Assembly: GCF_000014005.1 (NCBI RefSeq) | Contig: NC_008009.1 | Location: 1,798,001-1,862,000, forward strand | Reading direction: 5' to 3' | DNA length: 64,000 nt | Source of the DNA: Candidatus Koribacter versatilis Ellin345 | GTDB taxonomy: Bacteria; Acidobacteriota; Terriglobia; Terriglobales; Acidobacteriaceae | Shown here: one piece after another, positions 47,257 through 56,019 of the stretch | How positions within the stretch are numbered: the stretch's first letter is position 1 | Layout of the letters: each line of letters starts with the position of its first letter | Translations under genes and position numbers: made by a program | The notes under the pieces: generated by a model | The model's input: the letters and a program-made list of their open reading frames with translations, nothing else | What the model was told of the DNA's origin: nothing | The model's database searches: none

Positions 47257-49032
47257 CTATACGGTTTCGAGTTCTTCTTCTAACAACTGTTTGTTGTAGA
47301 GCTCGGTGTAGTAGCCGTTTTTGGCGACGAGTTCGTCGTGGGTGCCTAGTTCGACAATTTGGCCGTTTTCGAGGACGGCGATTTGGTCGGCATTGCGGAC
47401 GGTGGAAACTCGGTGCGAGATGAAGACGGTGGTGCGGCCCTGCATGAGGCGGCGGAGGTGGTTGAGGATTCGGTCTTCGGTTTGAGTGTCTACGCTGGCT
47501 AGGGCGTCGTCGAGAACCAGAATTTTGGGATTGCGGATTAGGGCTCTCGCGATGGCGGTGCGTTGTTTTTGCCCGCCGGAGAGGGTGATGCCGCGCTCGC
47601 CGACTACCGTGTTGAAGGACTCGGGAAACTCTTCGATCTCGGCGGCGATGCTGGCGGCTTCGGCGGCGGCGCGGATTTCAGTGTCGGGCGCATCGGGAGC
47701 GCCGAAGGCGATGTTCTCACGGATGGTGTCGCTAAAGAGGAAGGTTTCCTGCGGCACGAAGCCGACGTTTTTGCGAAGAAGCTCGAGTGGGAACTCGCGG
47801 ATGGGGCGGCCATCGATCAGGACGGAGTTGGGGGCGGCGTCGTAGATGCGCGGAATCAGATTGACTAATGTCGATTTGCCGCTGCCGGTGGGGCCGACGA
47901 TGGCGAGGCTGGTGCCGGCGGGAACGGTGAGGTTCACATTCTTGAGGACCAGCGGCGGATCGGTGTGTTTGTCGGCGTCTTCGGCGCGCGGTGGATAGGC
48001 GAAGGTGAGATCGCGGAATTCGATCGTGCCGGTGACTTCTGTGGGCGGATGGAACGGAACATCGGCGTCTGTGATTTCCGACTTCTCGTCGAAGATCTGC
48101 TGGATGCGAGCCATGGATGCGGTGCCGCGCTGGAAGATATTGATGACCCATCCGAGGGCGATGATGGGCCAGGTGAGCTGCACCATGTAGATGTTGAAGG
48201 CGACGAAATCGCCAAGATTGATGCGGTGGGTGAGGACCTCGCGTCCGCCGAGCCAGAGGACGAGGATGATGGAGAGGCCGAGCATGAGTTCGAGAGTCGG
48301 CCAGAGCATGCCCATCAGGCGCACCAGGCGCAGGCTGCGGTGGATGTATTCGTCGTTGGCGGCTTCGAAGCGCGCGATCTCGGGATCTTCCTGGACGAAG
48401 GCGCGGATGACGCGAACGCCGGAGAGGTTCTCCTGAACGCGGGCGGTGATATCGGAGAACATCGCCTGGATGCGTTCGAAGCGCTCGTGAATCTGCTTGC
48501 TGAAGTACTGGATGACGATGCTGGCGATGGGCAGCGGCGCGAAGGCGTAGAGCGTGAGCTTGGGGCTGATGTGCAGCATGAAGAACAACGCGCCAGACAT
48601 AAAGGCGAAGGTGTTGGCCGAATACATGATGGCCGGGCCGATGAGCATGCGCACCGCATTGAGGTCGTTGGTGGCCTTGGCCATGACGTCGCCAGTGCGG
48701 GTGCGCTGGTAATAGGAGTACGAGAGGCCTTCGAGGTGGCGGAAGAGGTCGTTGCGGAGATCGAATTCGATCTCGCGCGAGACGCCGATCATCAGCCAGC
48801 GAGTGAGGAACTGGAAGATGCCCTTGGTGCCGGCGACGGCGAGCAGCAAGAACGAGTAGGTCACGAGTTTGTGGCGCGAGACGCCCAGGTTGAGGTCGTT
48901 GATGGCGCGGGAGAGGACTTGCGCGAACAGGATCCAGACGCCGTTGTTCAGGAGCACGCAAACGGCCCCGAAGAGCAGGGTGCCGCGGTACTTCTTCATG
49001 TATGGGAACAGCGGGCGGAGTCGCGCAATCAT
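47257..49032 (-). CDS. ABC exporter, fused membrane and ATPase domains (MdlA/MsbA-like)
   Basis: This is a 591-residue half-transporter. Six membrane spans fill residues ~1-320, and the ATPase domain fills the rest. Walker A is GPTGSGKST, the signature is LSGGQKQR, and Walker B is ILVLDDALASVD. The residue after the Walker B Asp is Asp, not the usual catalytic Glu, a feature shared with MdlA-type subunits that pair with a partner. The H-loop (FISHRVST) is intact. No partner gene is adjacent, so the partner would be encoded elsewhere, or it acts as a homodimer. The cargo is unknown, but lipid or peptide export is usual for the group. Confidence 0.92.
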   Translation of the reverse strand: MIARLRPLFPYMKKYRGTLLFGAVCVLLNNGVWILFAQVLSRAINDLNLGVSRHKLVTYSFLLLAVAGTKGIFQFLTRWLMIGVSREIEFDLRNDLFRHLEGLSYSYYQRTRTGDVMAKATNDLNAVRMLIGPAIMYSANTFAFMSGALFFMLHISPKLTLYAFAPLPIASIVIQYFSKQIHERFERIQAMFSDITARVQENLSGVRVIRAFVQEDPEIARFEAANDEYIHRSLRLVRLMGMLWPTLELMLGLSIILVLWLGGREVLTHRINLGDFVAFNIYMVQLTWPIIALGWVINIFQRGTASMARIQQIFDEKSEITDADVPFHPPTEVTGTIEFRDLTFAYPPRAEDADKHTDPPLVLKNVNLTVPAGTSLAIVGPTGSGKSTLVNLIPRIYDAAPNSVLIDGRPIREFPLELLRKNVGFVPQETFLFSDTIRENIAFGAPDAPDTEIRAAAEAASIAAEIEEFPESFNTVVGERGITLSGGQKQRTAIARALIRNPKILVLDDALASVDTQTEDRILNHLRRLMQGRTTVFISHRVSTVRNADQIAVLENGQIVELGTHDELVAKNGYYTELYNKQLLEEELETV

Positions 49033-49095
49033 TGGATACAGATTAGATGATAGCGGAAGGAGAGGGATGCGGAGTTTCGTGGTGGTGCGGGCTTA

Positions 49096-49138
49096 ACAGC
49101 AGATTCTTCGTCGCTACGCTCCTCTGAATGACAAGAGG
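49096..49138. repeat. Hairpin repeat, family B (copy 5, variant)
   Basis: ACAGCAGATTCTTCGTCGCTACGCTCCTCTGAATGACAAGA is close to copy 4, with an imperfect stem. Confidence 0.7.
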
Positions 49139-49183
49139 CGGCGGTGGAGGTGCGGGCTGATTCGTGGGCTGGCCGCGAGGGAG

Positions 49184-49234
49184 AACAGCAGATTGCCACG
49201 TCGCGCTGCGCTCTCCTCGCAATGACAGAAGAGA
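49184..49234. repeat. Hairpin repeat, family B (copy 6, variant)
   Basis: ACAGCAGATTGCCACGTCGCGCTGCGCTCTCCTCGCAATGACAGAAG belongs to the same sub-form as copies 4 and 5, with a different inner sequence. Confidence 0.7.
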
Positions 49235-49302
49235 GTGATGCGAGGGAGGGAGTAGTGCGGGCTGGCCGCGACGAGTAGCGAACCTGGGCGTTGTGGTAGC
49301 GA

Positions 49303-49380
49303 TAGGTCCTTCGACTTCGCGACCCTCGGTCGCTTCGCTCAGGATGACAGAACTCCATTTATCCGCTCGGGATGACGGAG
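49303..49380. repeat. Hairpin repeat, family B (copy 7 plus a partial unit)
   Basis: TAGGTCCTTCGACTTC and TTCGCTCAGGATGACAGAAC enclose the perfect stem GCGACC-CTC-GGTCGC (49319-49333). A fragment CCGCTCGGGATGACGGAGG follows directly. Confidence 0.8.
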
Positions 49381-49381
49381 G

Positions 49382-51760
49382 TTAGGTGGGGACGCGGAGG
49401 ACCATGTAGCCGGCGGCGAAGCCGAAGATCAGGTTGGGGGCCCAGGCAGCCAGTAATGCGGGGAGTTGATTGGCGTTGCCCATGGCTTCGAAGAGGCCGG
49501 CGCTTACCCAATAGAGGATGGCGATGCCGATGGCGGTGGCGACTCCGGCGAGGGGACCTCCGCGACGTTGGCGGTAGACGGAGAACGGGATGGCGAGGAT
49601 CGCCATGACCAACGTGATGATTGGGTAGGCGAGCTTCTTATAGAGCTGCACACGGAAGCGGACGACGTCGAAGCCGCTTTGCTGGAGATCGTGGATGTAG
49701 CGCAGGAGTTCCTGGTAATCCATCTCCTGCGACTGGCGGACTTCCTTCTTGAAATACGCAGGCGGCTCGGCGGCAAGGGCGATGGTTTCGACCTCGAAGG
49801 GCTTGAATTCTTCGATCGCGGAGCCGTTGAGTTTGCGCATCCAGCCTTGTTCGAAGACCCACTTCTGGAGACCATCTTCCCAGTGCGCGTGCTGCGCGTA
49901 GATGCGCGACTGAAGCGCGAACGTCTTGGGATCGAACTGGAAGATGGAGATTCCGCCGAAGCGGTTCTGGTCGGCGTCGTAAACCTCGTAATAGTAGATG
50001 GTGTTGTTGGAGCCGAAGATCCATTTGCGGTCGGGCCGCAGGTAGGTTTGCGGCGGCTTGCCTTTGATCTCGTTGCGCAACGTTTCCTGACGCTTGTTGG
50101 CCTTCGGAATGTAGAGCTGATCGAAGACGAATAGCGATGCGGCGACGACTCCGGCGATGGCGATGACAGGGAACGCGACGCGATAGATGCTGATTCCGGT
50201 GGCCTTCATGGCGGTGATTTCGTTGGAGCGCTGCATGAGGCCGAAGGTGACGAGCACGGCGAGGAGGACGCTGAGCGGCGTCATGAGATAGATGAGCGAC
50301 GGGCTGAGGTTGAGCAGGTAGTCGCCGAGCATGACGACGGAGACACGGTTCTTGACTATGTCGCCGAGGAGTTCAAAGAAGGTGAAGACGAGCGCGAGCA
50401 TTACGAAGGTGGTGAGCACCATCACGAAGTAAAGCAGGAAGTCGCGCAGGATCATGTCGTCGAGGAGCAATGGGAACTTTGCCCTGAAGACGCGGGTGCG
50501 ACTGAAGGACTTCTCGAAGGCGTCGCCTTTGCCTTCGACGTTACCGTTGGCGCTTTCGGATGTTGAGAAGCGTTCGCGGAGGGTGTCCCAACCGGTGGTG
50601 AGGAAGCTGAGATCAATCGGAGCACGATCTACGCGGTGCAGCAGCATGATGCCGGCGACCAGGAAGACCACGTTGGCCATCCACACGCCTACAGCGGGAG
50701 GGAGTTTCCCCTGGCGACCGAGCGAAACGCCGATCAAAGAGACGACGTAGTAGGCGAAGACGAGAATGATCGTCAGGACAAAGCCCATACTCTTGCCGCC
50801 ACGGCGCGACGAGAGTCCGAGTGGAATACCAACAAGCGTGAGGACGAGGCACGCGGTGGGTAACGCGATACGGCGTTGGAATTCGACGGCATACCAGCGG
50901 GCCTTGACCTGGGCGATCGAGTTGCCGAGGTAGTGGCCGGCGGAGACGCCTCCGGAGTGCGCGAGCCGCCAGAGTTCCTGGGTGCTGAGTTCGGCTACGG
51001 GAACGAGTTCGGGCGCAGGCTTGTCGTTGGTCTCAGGAAGCTGGATGGGGATGTCTGTTTGATCGAAGGTGGAGACCTGGTACTGGGTTGGGTCCTTCGG
51101 ATTGGTCTCCTGCTGGGTGCCGTTCTCGAGATGAAGGTGCAGGCTGTTTGGGCCTTCGGCAACGACTACGCCGCGCTCGGCCATCGTGATTTTCGGCTGC
51201 GAGGGGGTGCTTACGTCTGCCAGGAAGACACCACGCCAAAGTGCCGAGCCGCTGCCAGACTTCGAGTCTTCAACATATAAGACGTAATTCTTAAAGTCTT
51301 CGTAGAAGACCCGGGGCTGGACTTCGAACGATGCCTGCGAGCTTTTGAGCTTGTCCTGAAGATGGGCGAGGGCGGCGGCGGAACGCGGCGCGACGTAAAG
51401 ATTGTTGACGAGAGCGAGGATCCAGAGCGCGACCGAGAAGATCGAAACGATGCGGACGAAGAAGAGCGAACCGAGTCCGCTGGAACGCATGGCGGTGACT
51501 TCGCTGTCGGCGGAGAGGCGGCTGAGTCCGATGAGGATACCGACGAGAACCGCCATCGGAAGGGTGACGGTGAGTGCGGTGGGGAGCGTGAGGAAAAAGA
51601 TTTCGGCGACACTCGGAAGCGGAGCGCTGTTGCGCACGATGAGCTCGAGCAGGCGGCCGAGGTCACGCATGAAAATGACAAACGTGAACAGGGCGAGGCC
51701 AATGGCTCCGTGCGACAGAACTTCGCCAAGGATGTATCGAGTGAGGATGCGGCTCCGCAC
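49382..51760 (-). CDS. LptF-LptG fusion, lipopolysaccharide export permease
   Basis: This 792-residue inner-membrane protein holds two complete permease halves that are usually separate genes of ~360 residues. The first half (about 1-390) has RYILGEVLSHGAIGLALFTF, the jellyroll-type periplasmic domain, then three spans ending near LHRVDRAP. A ~45-residue polar linker follows. The second half (about 435-792) begins LLLDDMILRDFLLYFVMVL and repeats the plan. Both show the family motif in the cytoplasmic loop (SEVTAMRSSG, NEITAMKATG) where LptB binds. It should pull lipopolysaccharide from the inner membrane. The partners LptA, LptB and LptC are not in the window. Confidence 0.9.
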   Translation of the reverse strand: MRSRILTRYILGEVLSHGAIGLALFTFVIFMRDLGRLLELIVRNSAPLPSVAEIFFLTLPTALTVTLPMAVLVGILIGLSRLSADSEVTAMRSSGLGSLFFVRIVSIFSVALWILALVNNLYVAPRSAAALAHLQDKLKSSQASFEVQPRVFYEDFKNYVLYVEDSKSGSGSALWRGVFLADVSTPSQPKITMAERGVVVAEGPNSLHLHLENGTQQETNPKDPTQYQVSTFDQTDIPIQLPETNDKPAPELVPVAELSTQELWRLAHSGGVSAGHYLGNSIAQVKARWYAVEFQRRIALPTACLVLTLVGIPLGLSSRRGGKSMGFVLTIILVFAYYVVSLIGVSLGRQGKLPPAVGVWMANVVFLVAGIMLLHRVDRAPIDLSFLTTGWDTLRERFSTSESANGNVEGKGDAFEKSFSRTRVFRAKFPLLLDDMILRDFLLYFVMVLTTFVMLALVFTFFELLGDIVKNRVSVVMLGDYLLNLSPSLIYLMTPLSVLLAVLVTFGLMQRSNEITAMKATGISIYRVAFPVIAIAGVVAASLFVFDQLYIPKANKRQETLRNEIKGKPPQTYLRPDRKWIFGSNNTIYYYEVYDADQNRFGGISIFQFDPKTFALQSRIYAQHAHWEDGLQKWVFEQGWMRKLNGSAIEEFKPFEVETIALAAEPPAYFKKEVRQSQEMDYQELLRYIHDLQQSGFDVVRFRVQLYKKLAYPIITLVMAILAIPFSVYRQRRGGPLAGVATAIGIAILYWVSAGLFEAMGNANQLPALLAAWAPNLIFGFAAGYMVLRVPT

Positions 51761-51796
51761 GGCATTAGTGTAACGCTTACAAAGGCAAAAGAATTA

Positions 51797-51969
51797 ACCA
51801 CGAAGGACACCAAGTGCACGAGAGAGAAAACCTTTCACCACGAAAGGCACAAAGGGGCACGAAGGATTTCTAGGGGTTTCTTGACATTGGAGATGAAAGC
51901 AGTGCTGGGGGGAGAAGAACTTTCGGAAATGAAATAACAACCCTTTGTGTACTTTGTGTCCTTCGTGGT
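51797..51969. repeat. Inverted-repeat element, MITE-like, ~173 bp
   Basis: A perfect 14-bp inverted terminal repeat ACCACGAAGGACAC (51797-51810 and reverse complement at 51956-51969) bounds the gap between the LptF-LptG and GH57 genes. Internal sub-repeats (CACCACGAAAGGCACAAAGG, CCCTTTGTGTACTTTGTG) extend the pairing. No transposase is encoded. Confidence 0.65.
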
Positions 51970-52052
51970 GAAAGCTTTTCGGTTATGTACGTAAGCTAAC
52001 GGAACTTTTCAACATCGCCGATCTTGATACACTGGAGCGGCTCAAACAACCC

Positions 52053-54332
52053 ATGTCTCGCGATTCCAAGATTTATCTCGTGCTCCTCTGGCACATGCAC
52101 CAGCCTTTTTACAAGGACCTCGTCTCCGGGGAATACCGGCTGCCGTGGGTCCGAATGCATGCACTCAAGGATTACTACGGCATGGTGAAGTTGCTGGACG
52201 AATTCCCGAACGTCCACCAGAACTTCAATCTTGTGCCGTCGTTGTTGGAGCAGTTGCAGGATTATGCGGCGGGAACGGCCCGCGATCCGTTTTATGAGAT
52301 CGTGGCGAAGCCGGCGGCGCAGTTGGGCGATGCGGGGAAGCGGTTCGCGCTGCAGTATCTGTTCCAGGCGAATCCGGACCACATGATTGGGCGCTATCCG
52401 CGCTATCGAGAATTGTTTCAACGCTATTTGCAGTTGAGTGGGCGGGAGCATCCGGAGCAGCGGTTCGACAACCAGGACATTACCGATCTGCAAGTGTTGT
52501 CGCAGGTGGCATGGTTCGATGAGTTCTTCCTGGAGCGGCCAGAGATCAAAGCGCTGGTTGCGAAAGGGAGCGGATTTACGGCGGACGATCAGCGGACGAT
52601 GCTGCTTATGCAGCGCGAGATTATTTCCGCGGTGATCCCGGCTTATGTGGAGGCGGCGAAGAAGGGGAGTATCGAGATTTCGGCGACGCCGTACTATCAC
52701 CCGATTTTGCCGCTGATTTGCGATACGTATGCGGGCGAGGAGTCGTCGCCGGGGCTGCCGATGCCGCAGGCACGCTTTCAGAGGCATGACGATGCGGAAG
52801 AGCAGATCGTGCGCGCTCTGGATTATCACGAGAAACTGTTTCATCATCGACCGGCTGGATTGTGGCCGAGCGAGGGCAGCGTTTCGGAAGAAGCGATTGC
52901 GATTGCGGCGGGCGCGGGCGTGCAATGGATGGCCACCGATGAAGGTGTGCTCGGCCGCACGCTGGGGAAATTCTTCGAGCGGGACTTGAAGGGCCAGCTC
53001 AACGACGAGAGCGCCAGAGACCTGTTCAAGATTTATCGCTACGAGAAGAGCGGGAAGCGGATGCACATGGTGTTCCGCGACCATCGGCTATCGGACCTGG
53101 TTGGATTCGTGTATCAGAACATGCCGGCAGCGGATGCAGCACAGCATCTGCTGACGAGCATCCATCTCTCGGCGCGGCCGGTTTTGGAGAGCGGGCGCGA
53201 TGCGGTGATTCCGATCATTCTCGATGGGGAGAATGCGTGGGAGTCGTATCCGAAGAATGGGCGCGAGTTCCTGCGGCGGTTCTACGATGGGATTCAGAAC
53301 GATCCGCGCATTGAGGCGCTGACGATCAGCGAGGCGATTGCGCGAACTAACGACGAAGACTTTGGAAGACTCGATCATCTTGTGCCGGGATCGTGGATCA
53401 ACGCGAACTTCAACGTGTGGATTGGCGCGCCGGAAGACAACAAAGCGTGGGACCATCTTTCAGCGGCGAGGCGCTTCTTCGACGAGAACGCGCACAAGGT
53501 CAACGAAGAGCAACGCGAACTCGCGTATGAAGAATTGCTGATCGCTGAGGGCAGCGACTGGAACTGGTGGTATGGGCCAGAACACCACTCGGCAAACGAT
53601 CGTGATTTTGACGAGCTGTACCGTAAGCACTTGTCGAACGTGTACCAGGCACTTGGGGCGTCGGCGCCGGATGAGTTGGCGCAGCCGATCATTACGGGCA
53701 CTGTGCGGCCGATGCTGGTGCCGCAGACAGCGTATATCCACCCCACCGTAGATGGGCGCGAGGCAGGTTACTTCGATTGGATGGGCGCGGCGATGTACAC
53801 CGCGGACCGGCGGACGAGTTCGATGCACGGGAAGCAGTTCTTCCTGGACGCGATCTACGCGGGCGTGGATGAGAACTACTTGTACGGGCGATTGGATTTC
53901 GCGGGCGAAGTTCCGCCGGCGGGCGTGTACAGGGTGATTGCCAACATCGAGGTCATCCACGACGAGAAGACAACTTCGTTCCGCTTGATTGCCGATGCGC
54001 AGGGGAGCGACTTGCGGACATGGAGCGTGACGAACGGCGAAGAGCGTCATGTGCTGGCGAGTTCCGACCTCACTGGCGGCAGCGCGAACCTGACGTGCGC
54101 GGCCGATCCCGAAGCGCAGGAGATCAAAGTAGCGATCGGAAAGCTGCTGGAATGCCGGCTTCCGCACAAGATTCTCGGGGCGAGGCATGGGGATCGGATG
54201 CGCATCCGATTCAGTCTGTGGCGAGAGAAGTTGCCGCTCGACGCACTTCCAGTTGAGGGATGGCTCGATTTGCGGCTCTGCTCGGACTCAGAGCTGGAAG
54301 AAAACACTTACAACTACACTGCAGAAGCGTAA
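52053..54332 (+). CDS. GH57 glycoside hydrolase (alpha-glucan acting)
   Basis: This is a 759-residue cytoplasmic GH57 enzyme (no signal peptide). Region 1 reads LLWHMHQPFYKD, nucleophile E274 is in LWPSEGSVSEE, and proposed acid D391 is in IILDGENAWESYPKNG; these spacings match GH57 amylases and pullulanases. Residues ~520-759 carry a C-terminal beta-rich part seen in long GH57 proteins. The family includes alpha-amylases, branching enzymes and 4-alpha-glucanotransferases, and which one this is cannot be told. It is likely to work on the same internal alpha-glucan pool as MalQ, TreS and the large GH13 protein. A terminator follows at 54357. Confidence 0.9.
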   Translation: MSRDSKIYLVLLWHMHQPFYKDLVSGEYRLPWVRMHALKDYYGMVKLLDEFPNVHQNFNLVPSLLEQLQDYAAGTARDPFYEIVAKPAAQLGDAGKRFALQYLFQANPDHMIGRYPRYRELFQRYLQLSGREHPEQRFDNQDITDLQVLSQVAWFDEFFLERPEIKALVAKGSGFTADDQRTMLLMQREIISAVIPAYVEAAKKGSIEISATPYYHPILPLICDTYAGEESSPGLPMPQARFQRHDDAEEQIVRALDYHEKLFHHRPAGLWPSEGSVSEEAIAIAAGAGVQWMATDEGVLGRTLGKFFERDLKGQLNDESARDLFKIYRYEKSGKRMHMVFRDHRLSDLVGFVYQNMPAADAAQHLLTSIHLSARPVLESGRDAVIPIILDGENAWESYPKNGREFLRRFYDGIQNDPRIEALTISEAIARTNDEDFGRLDHLVPGSWINANFNVWIGAPEDNKAWDHLSAARRFFDENAHKVNEEQRELAYEELLIAEGSDWNWWYGPEHHSANDRDFDELYRKHLSNVYQALGASAPDELAQPIITGTVRPMLVPQTAYIHPTVDGREAGYFDWMGAAMYTADRRTSSMHGKQFFLDAIYAGVDENYLYGRLDFAGEVPPAGVYRVIANIEVIHDEKTTSFRLIADAQGSDLRTWSVTNGEERHVLASSDLTGGSANLTCAADPEAQEIKVAIGKLLECRLPHKILGARHGDRMRIRFSLWREKLPLDALPVEGWLDLRLCSDSELEENTYNYTAEA

Positions 54333-54356
54333 CGTTATTACCTTCCCGCAATAAAT

Positions 54357-54393
54357 CGCCGCGCGCCGAATCAAGGTAGCGCGGCGTTTTTCT
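54357..54393 (+). terminator. Terminator after the GH57 gene
   Basis: CGCCGCGC pairs with GCGCGGCG across a 14-base loop and is followed by TTTTTCTT, 24 bp after the stop. Confidence 0.8.
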
Positions 54394-54412
54394 TCCGGTA
54401 CAATCCTTGGCA

Positions 54413-55204
54413 ATGCTTCGTTACACCATTCGGCTCTTTGAGCTGACCCTCGTCCTGCTCGCGGCGCTCGTGTGCGCGGCGGACCCGATCAAGTCGCTGA
54501 AGGCCACTGGATATGTGAACGACTTTGCCGGCGTGCTGCAGCCGGACACGATCCAGAAGCTCGAAGCACTGTCTACGGAGATTGATCAGAAGACCGGGGC
54601 GCAGATCGCGATTGTGACCGTGAAGTCGCTCGATGGCGACGACATTGATAACTATGCGGTGGCGCTGTTCAAGGAATGGGGCGTCGGGGCGAAGAAGAGC
54701 GATCGCGGCGTGCTCGTCCTGACGGCGGTGGACGATCGGAAGTATCGCATTGAGGTTGGCTATGGATTGGAGCCGATTTTGCCGGATGGCAAGGTCGGTG
54801 GCTTCGGACGAGAAGCAGTGCCGCTCTTCAAGAGTGGCGACTATTCCGGCGCTGTCACGCTGATGACCGACCGGGTGGCGCAGGTGATTGCCGAGGATGC
54901 GAAGGTGACGCTGGCGGACATGCCTGCCGCGCCCAAGCCGAGACGCCACGAAGGGTTCAACATCCCGATTTTCTGGATCTTTATCATCGGCTCGTTGATC
55001 TTCCATTCCATCGGCTATCTGATTCGGCGGATCCGTCATGGTAGTTCCGCACGCTGGGGTGGCGGGGGCGGGCCAGGCTTCTGGATGGGTGGTGGAGGCT
55101 TCGGCGGGGGCGGTGGTTGGAGCAGCGGCGGTGGTGGCGGGGGAGGCTTCGGTGGATTCGGCGGTGGCAGCTCAGGTGGAGGTGGCGCAAGTGGCGGTTG
55201 GTAA
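54413..55204 (+). CDS. TPM-domain exported/membrane protein (YgcG/Psb32-like)
   Basis: This is a 263-residue protein with a signal peptide (to VCAAD) and a TPM domain at about 30-165 (VNDFAGVLQPDTIQKLEALS, AQIAIVTVKSL, YRIEVGYGLEPILPDG). A single span follows (IPIFWIFIIGSLIFHSIGYLI), and the last ~60 residues are almost pure Gly/Ser, the usual YgcG-type tail. The domain faces the periplasm. TPM genes are typically paired with lemA, and lemA lies close downstream here (56020), with the nucleotidyltransferase-like gene between. The following gene starts inside its last codons. The function of TPM/LemA pairs in bacteria is still unsettled. Confidence 0.9.
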   Translation: MLRYTIRLFELTLVLLAALVCAADPIKSLKATGYVNDFAGVLQPDTIQKLEALSTEIDQKTGAQIAIVTVKSLDGDDIDNYAVALFKEWGVGAKKSDRGVLVLTAVDDRKYRIEVGYGLEPILPDGKVGGFGREAVPLFKSGDYSGAVTLMTDRVAQVIAEDAKVTLADMPAAPKPRRHEGFNIPIFWIFIIGSLIFHSIGYLIRRIRHGSSARWGGGGGPGFWMGGGGFGGGGGWSSGGGGGGGFGGFGGGSSGGGGASGGW

Positions 55205-55928
55205 TCAGAAACAGATCAATCCCGAGGCTGAGCTTACCGAGTTGGTGCCACGCTTGCGCGAGGCAGCAGGCCGCAATTTAGTGTCGGTGATCGTGTATGG
55301 GTCGGCGGCCGGCAAAGATTTCAAGCGCGAATACAGCGACCTGAACGTGTTGCTGGTGGCGAACAAGTTGCCGCTGGAAGGTCTGAAGGCGCTGGTGTCG
55401 GTGACGACGTGGTGGCGCGAACGCGGGCATCCGGCACTGGTGATTTTCACGCGCGAGGAGTTGGAACGGGCAGCGGATGTATTCGCGATTGAGTTGTACG
55501 ACATGAAGCACCGGCATCGCGTGCTCGAGGGCGAGGACATCTTCGCGACCCTCGAGATTCCGATGGCGCTGCACCGCATTCAGTTGGAACACGAGCTGCG
55601 TACGAGTCTTTTGAGGCTGCGACAGAGCTATATCGCGGACCCATCGGAAGACGCGGTGCTGAACCTGATGGTGCAATCTATCAGCAGCTTCGGTACGCTA
55701 TTTCGACACGCGCTGATCGCGATCGGGCAGGAACCTCCGTTGCATCGGCGCGAGGTGACGGTGAAGCTTGGGGAACTGGTGGGCTATGATCCCAAGTCAT
55801 TTCTTGAGATTTACGACCTGCGCGAGGGGCGCAGCCATGCATTGCATGTTGAAGAAACATTCCGGCAGTATCTGTTTATCATCGAACAGGTGACGAGTTG
55901 GGTGGACAGGAAGCTGGAAGGGGCCTAG
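55191..55928 (+). CDS. Nucleotidyltransferase-fold protein with altered active site
   Basis: This is a 245-residue cytoplasmic protein. The GTG at 55191 is proposed because a GGAGGTGG site precedes it; the frame stays open upstream through the Gly-rich end of the TPM gene, so the exact start is uncertain. Residues ~28-60 hold the NTase pattern VIVYGSAAGKDF...YSDLNVLLV: the GS motif is there, but the DxD pair reads D-L-N, losing the second metal-binding acid. The rest is helical (HRIQLEHELRTSLLRLRQSY) and resembles the helical partner part of minimal nucleotidyltransferases. It overlaps the TPM gene and precedes lemA, so it is probably co-expressed with them. Confidence 0.75.
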   Translation: MAVGNQKQINPEAELTELVPRLREAAGRNLVSVIVYGSAAGKDFKREYSDLNVLLVANKLPLEGLKALVSVTTWWRERGHPALVIFTREELERAADVFAIELYDMKHRHRVLEGEDIFATLEIPMALHRIQLEHELRTSLLRLRQSYIADPSEDAVLNLMVQSISSFGTLFRHALIAIGQEPPLHRREVTVKLGELVGYDPKSFLEIYDLREGRSHALHVEETFRQYLFIIEQVTSWVDRKLEGA

Positions 55929-55940
55929 AGATACTTGAGG

Positions 55941-55992
55941 GGATAGGGGTCCTTCGACTCCGCGGCGCGAGCGCCGCTCCGCTCAGGATGAC
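55941..55992. repeat. Hairpin repeat, family B (copy 8)
   Basis: GGATAGGGGTCCTTCGACTC and TCCGCTCAGGATGACAAGAG enclose the stem GCGGCGC-GA-GCGCCGC (55962-55977), just upstream of lemA. Confidence 0.85.
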
Positions 55993-56019
55993 AAGAGAGA
56001 TTACGTTTTAGGAGCGAGC

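Larger units (their letters stand above)
49033..49381. other. Intergenic region filled with family B repeats, 349 bp
   Basis: Three to four family B units fill most of this gap between two leftward genes. The promoter of the ABC exporter gene must lie at its left end. A 109-codon frame across it only translates repeat sequence and is not believed to be a gene. Confidence 0.7.

Noticed and set aside
47965-49050. 361-codon open frame on the plus strand
   Set aside because: It is antisense to the ABC exporter gene, with Asp/Glu/Gly-rich translation and no domain.
49029-49358. 109-codon frame on the minus strand
   Set aside because: It translates the family B repeats (CHPERSDRGSRS type text). 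Such frames arise wherever these repeats occur and are not genes.
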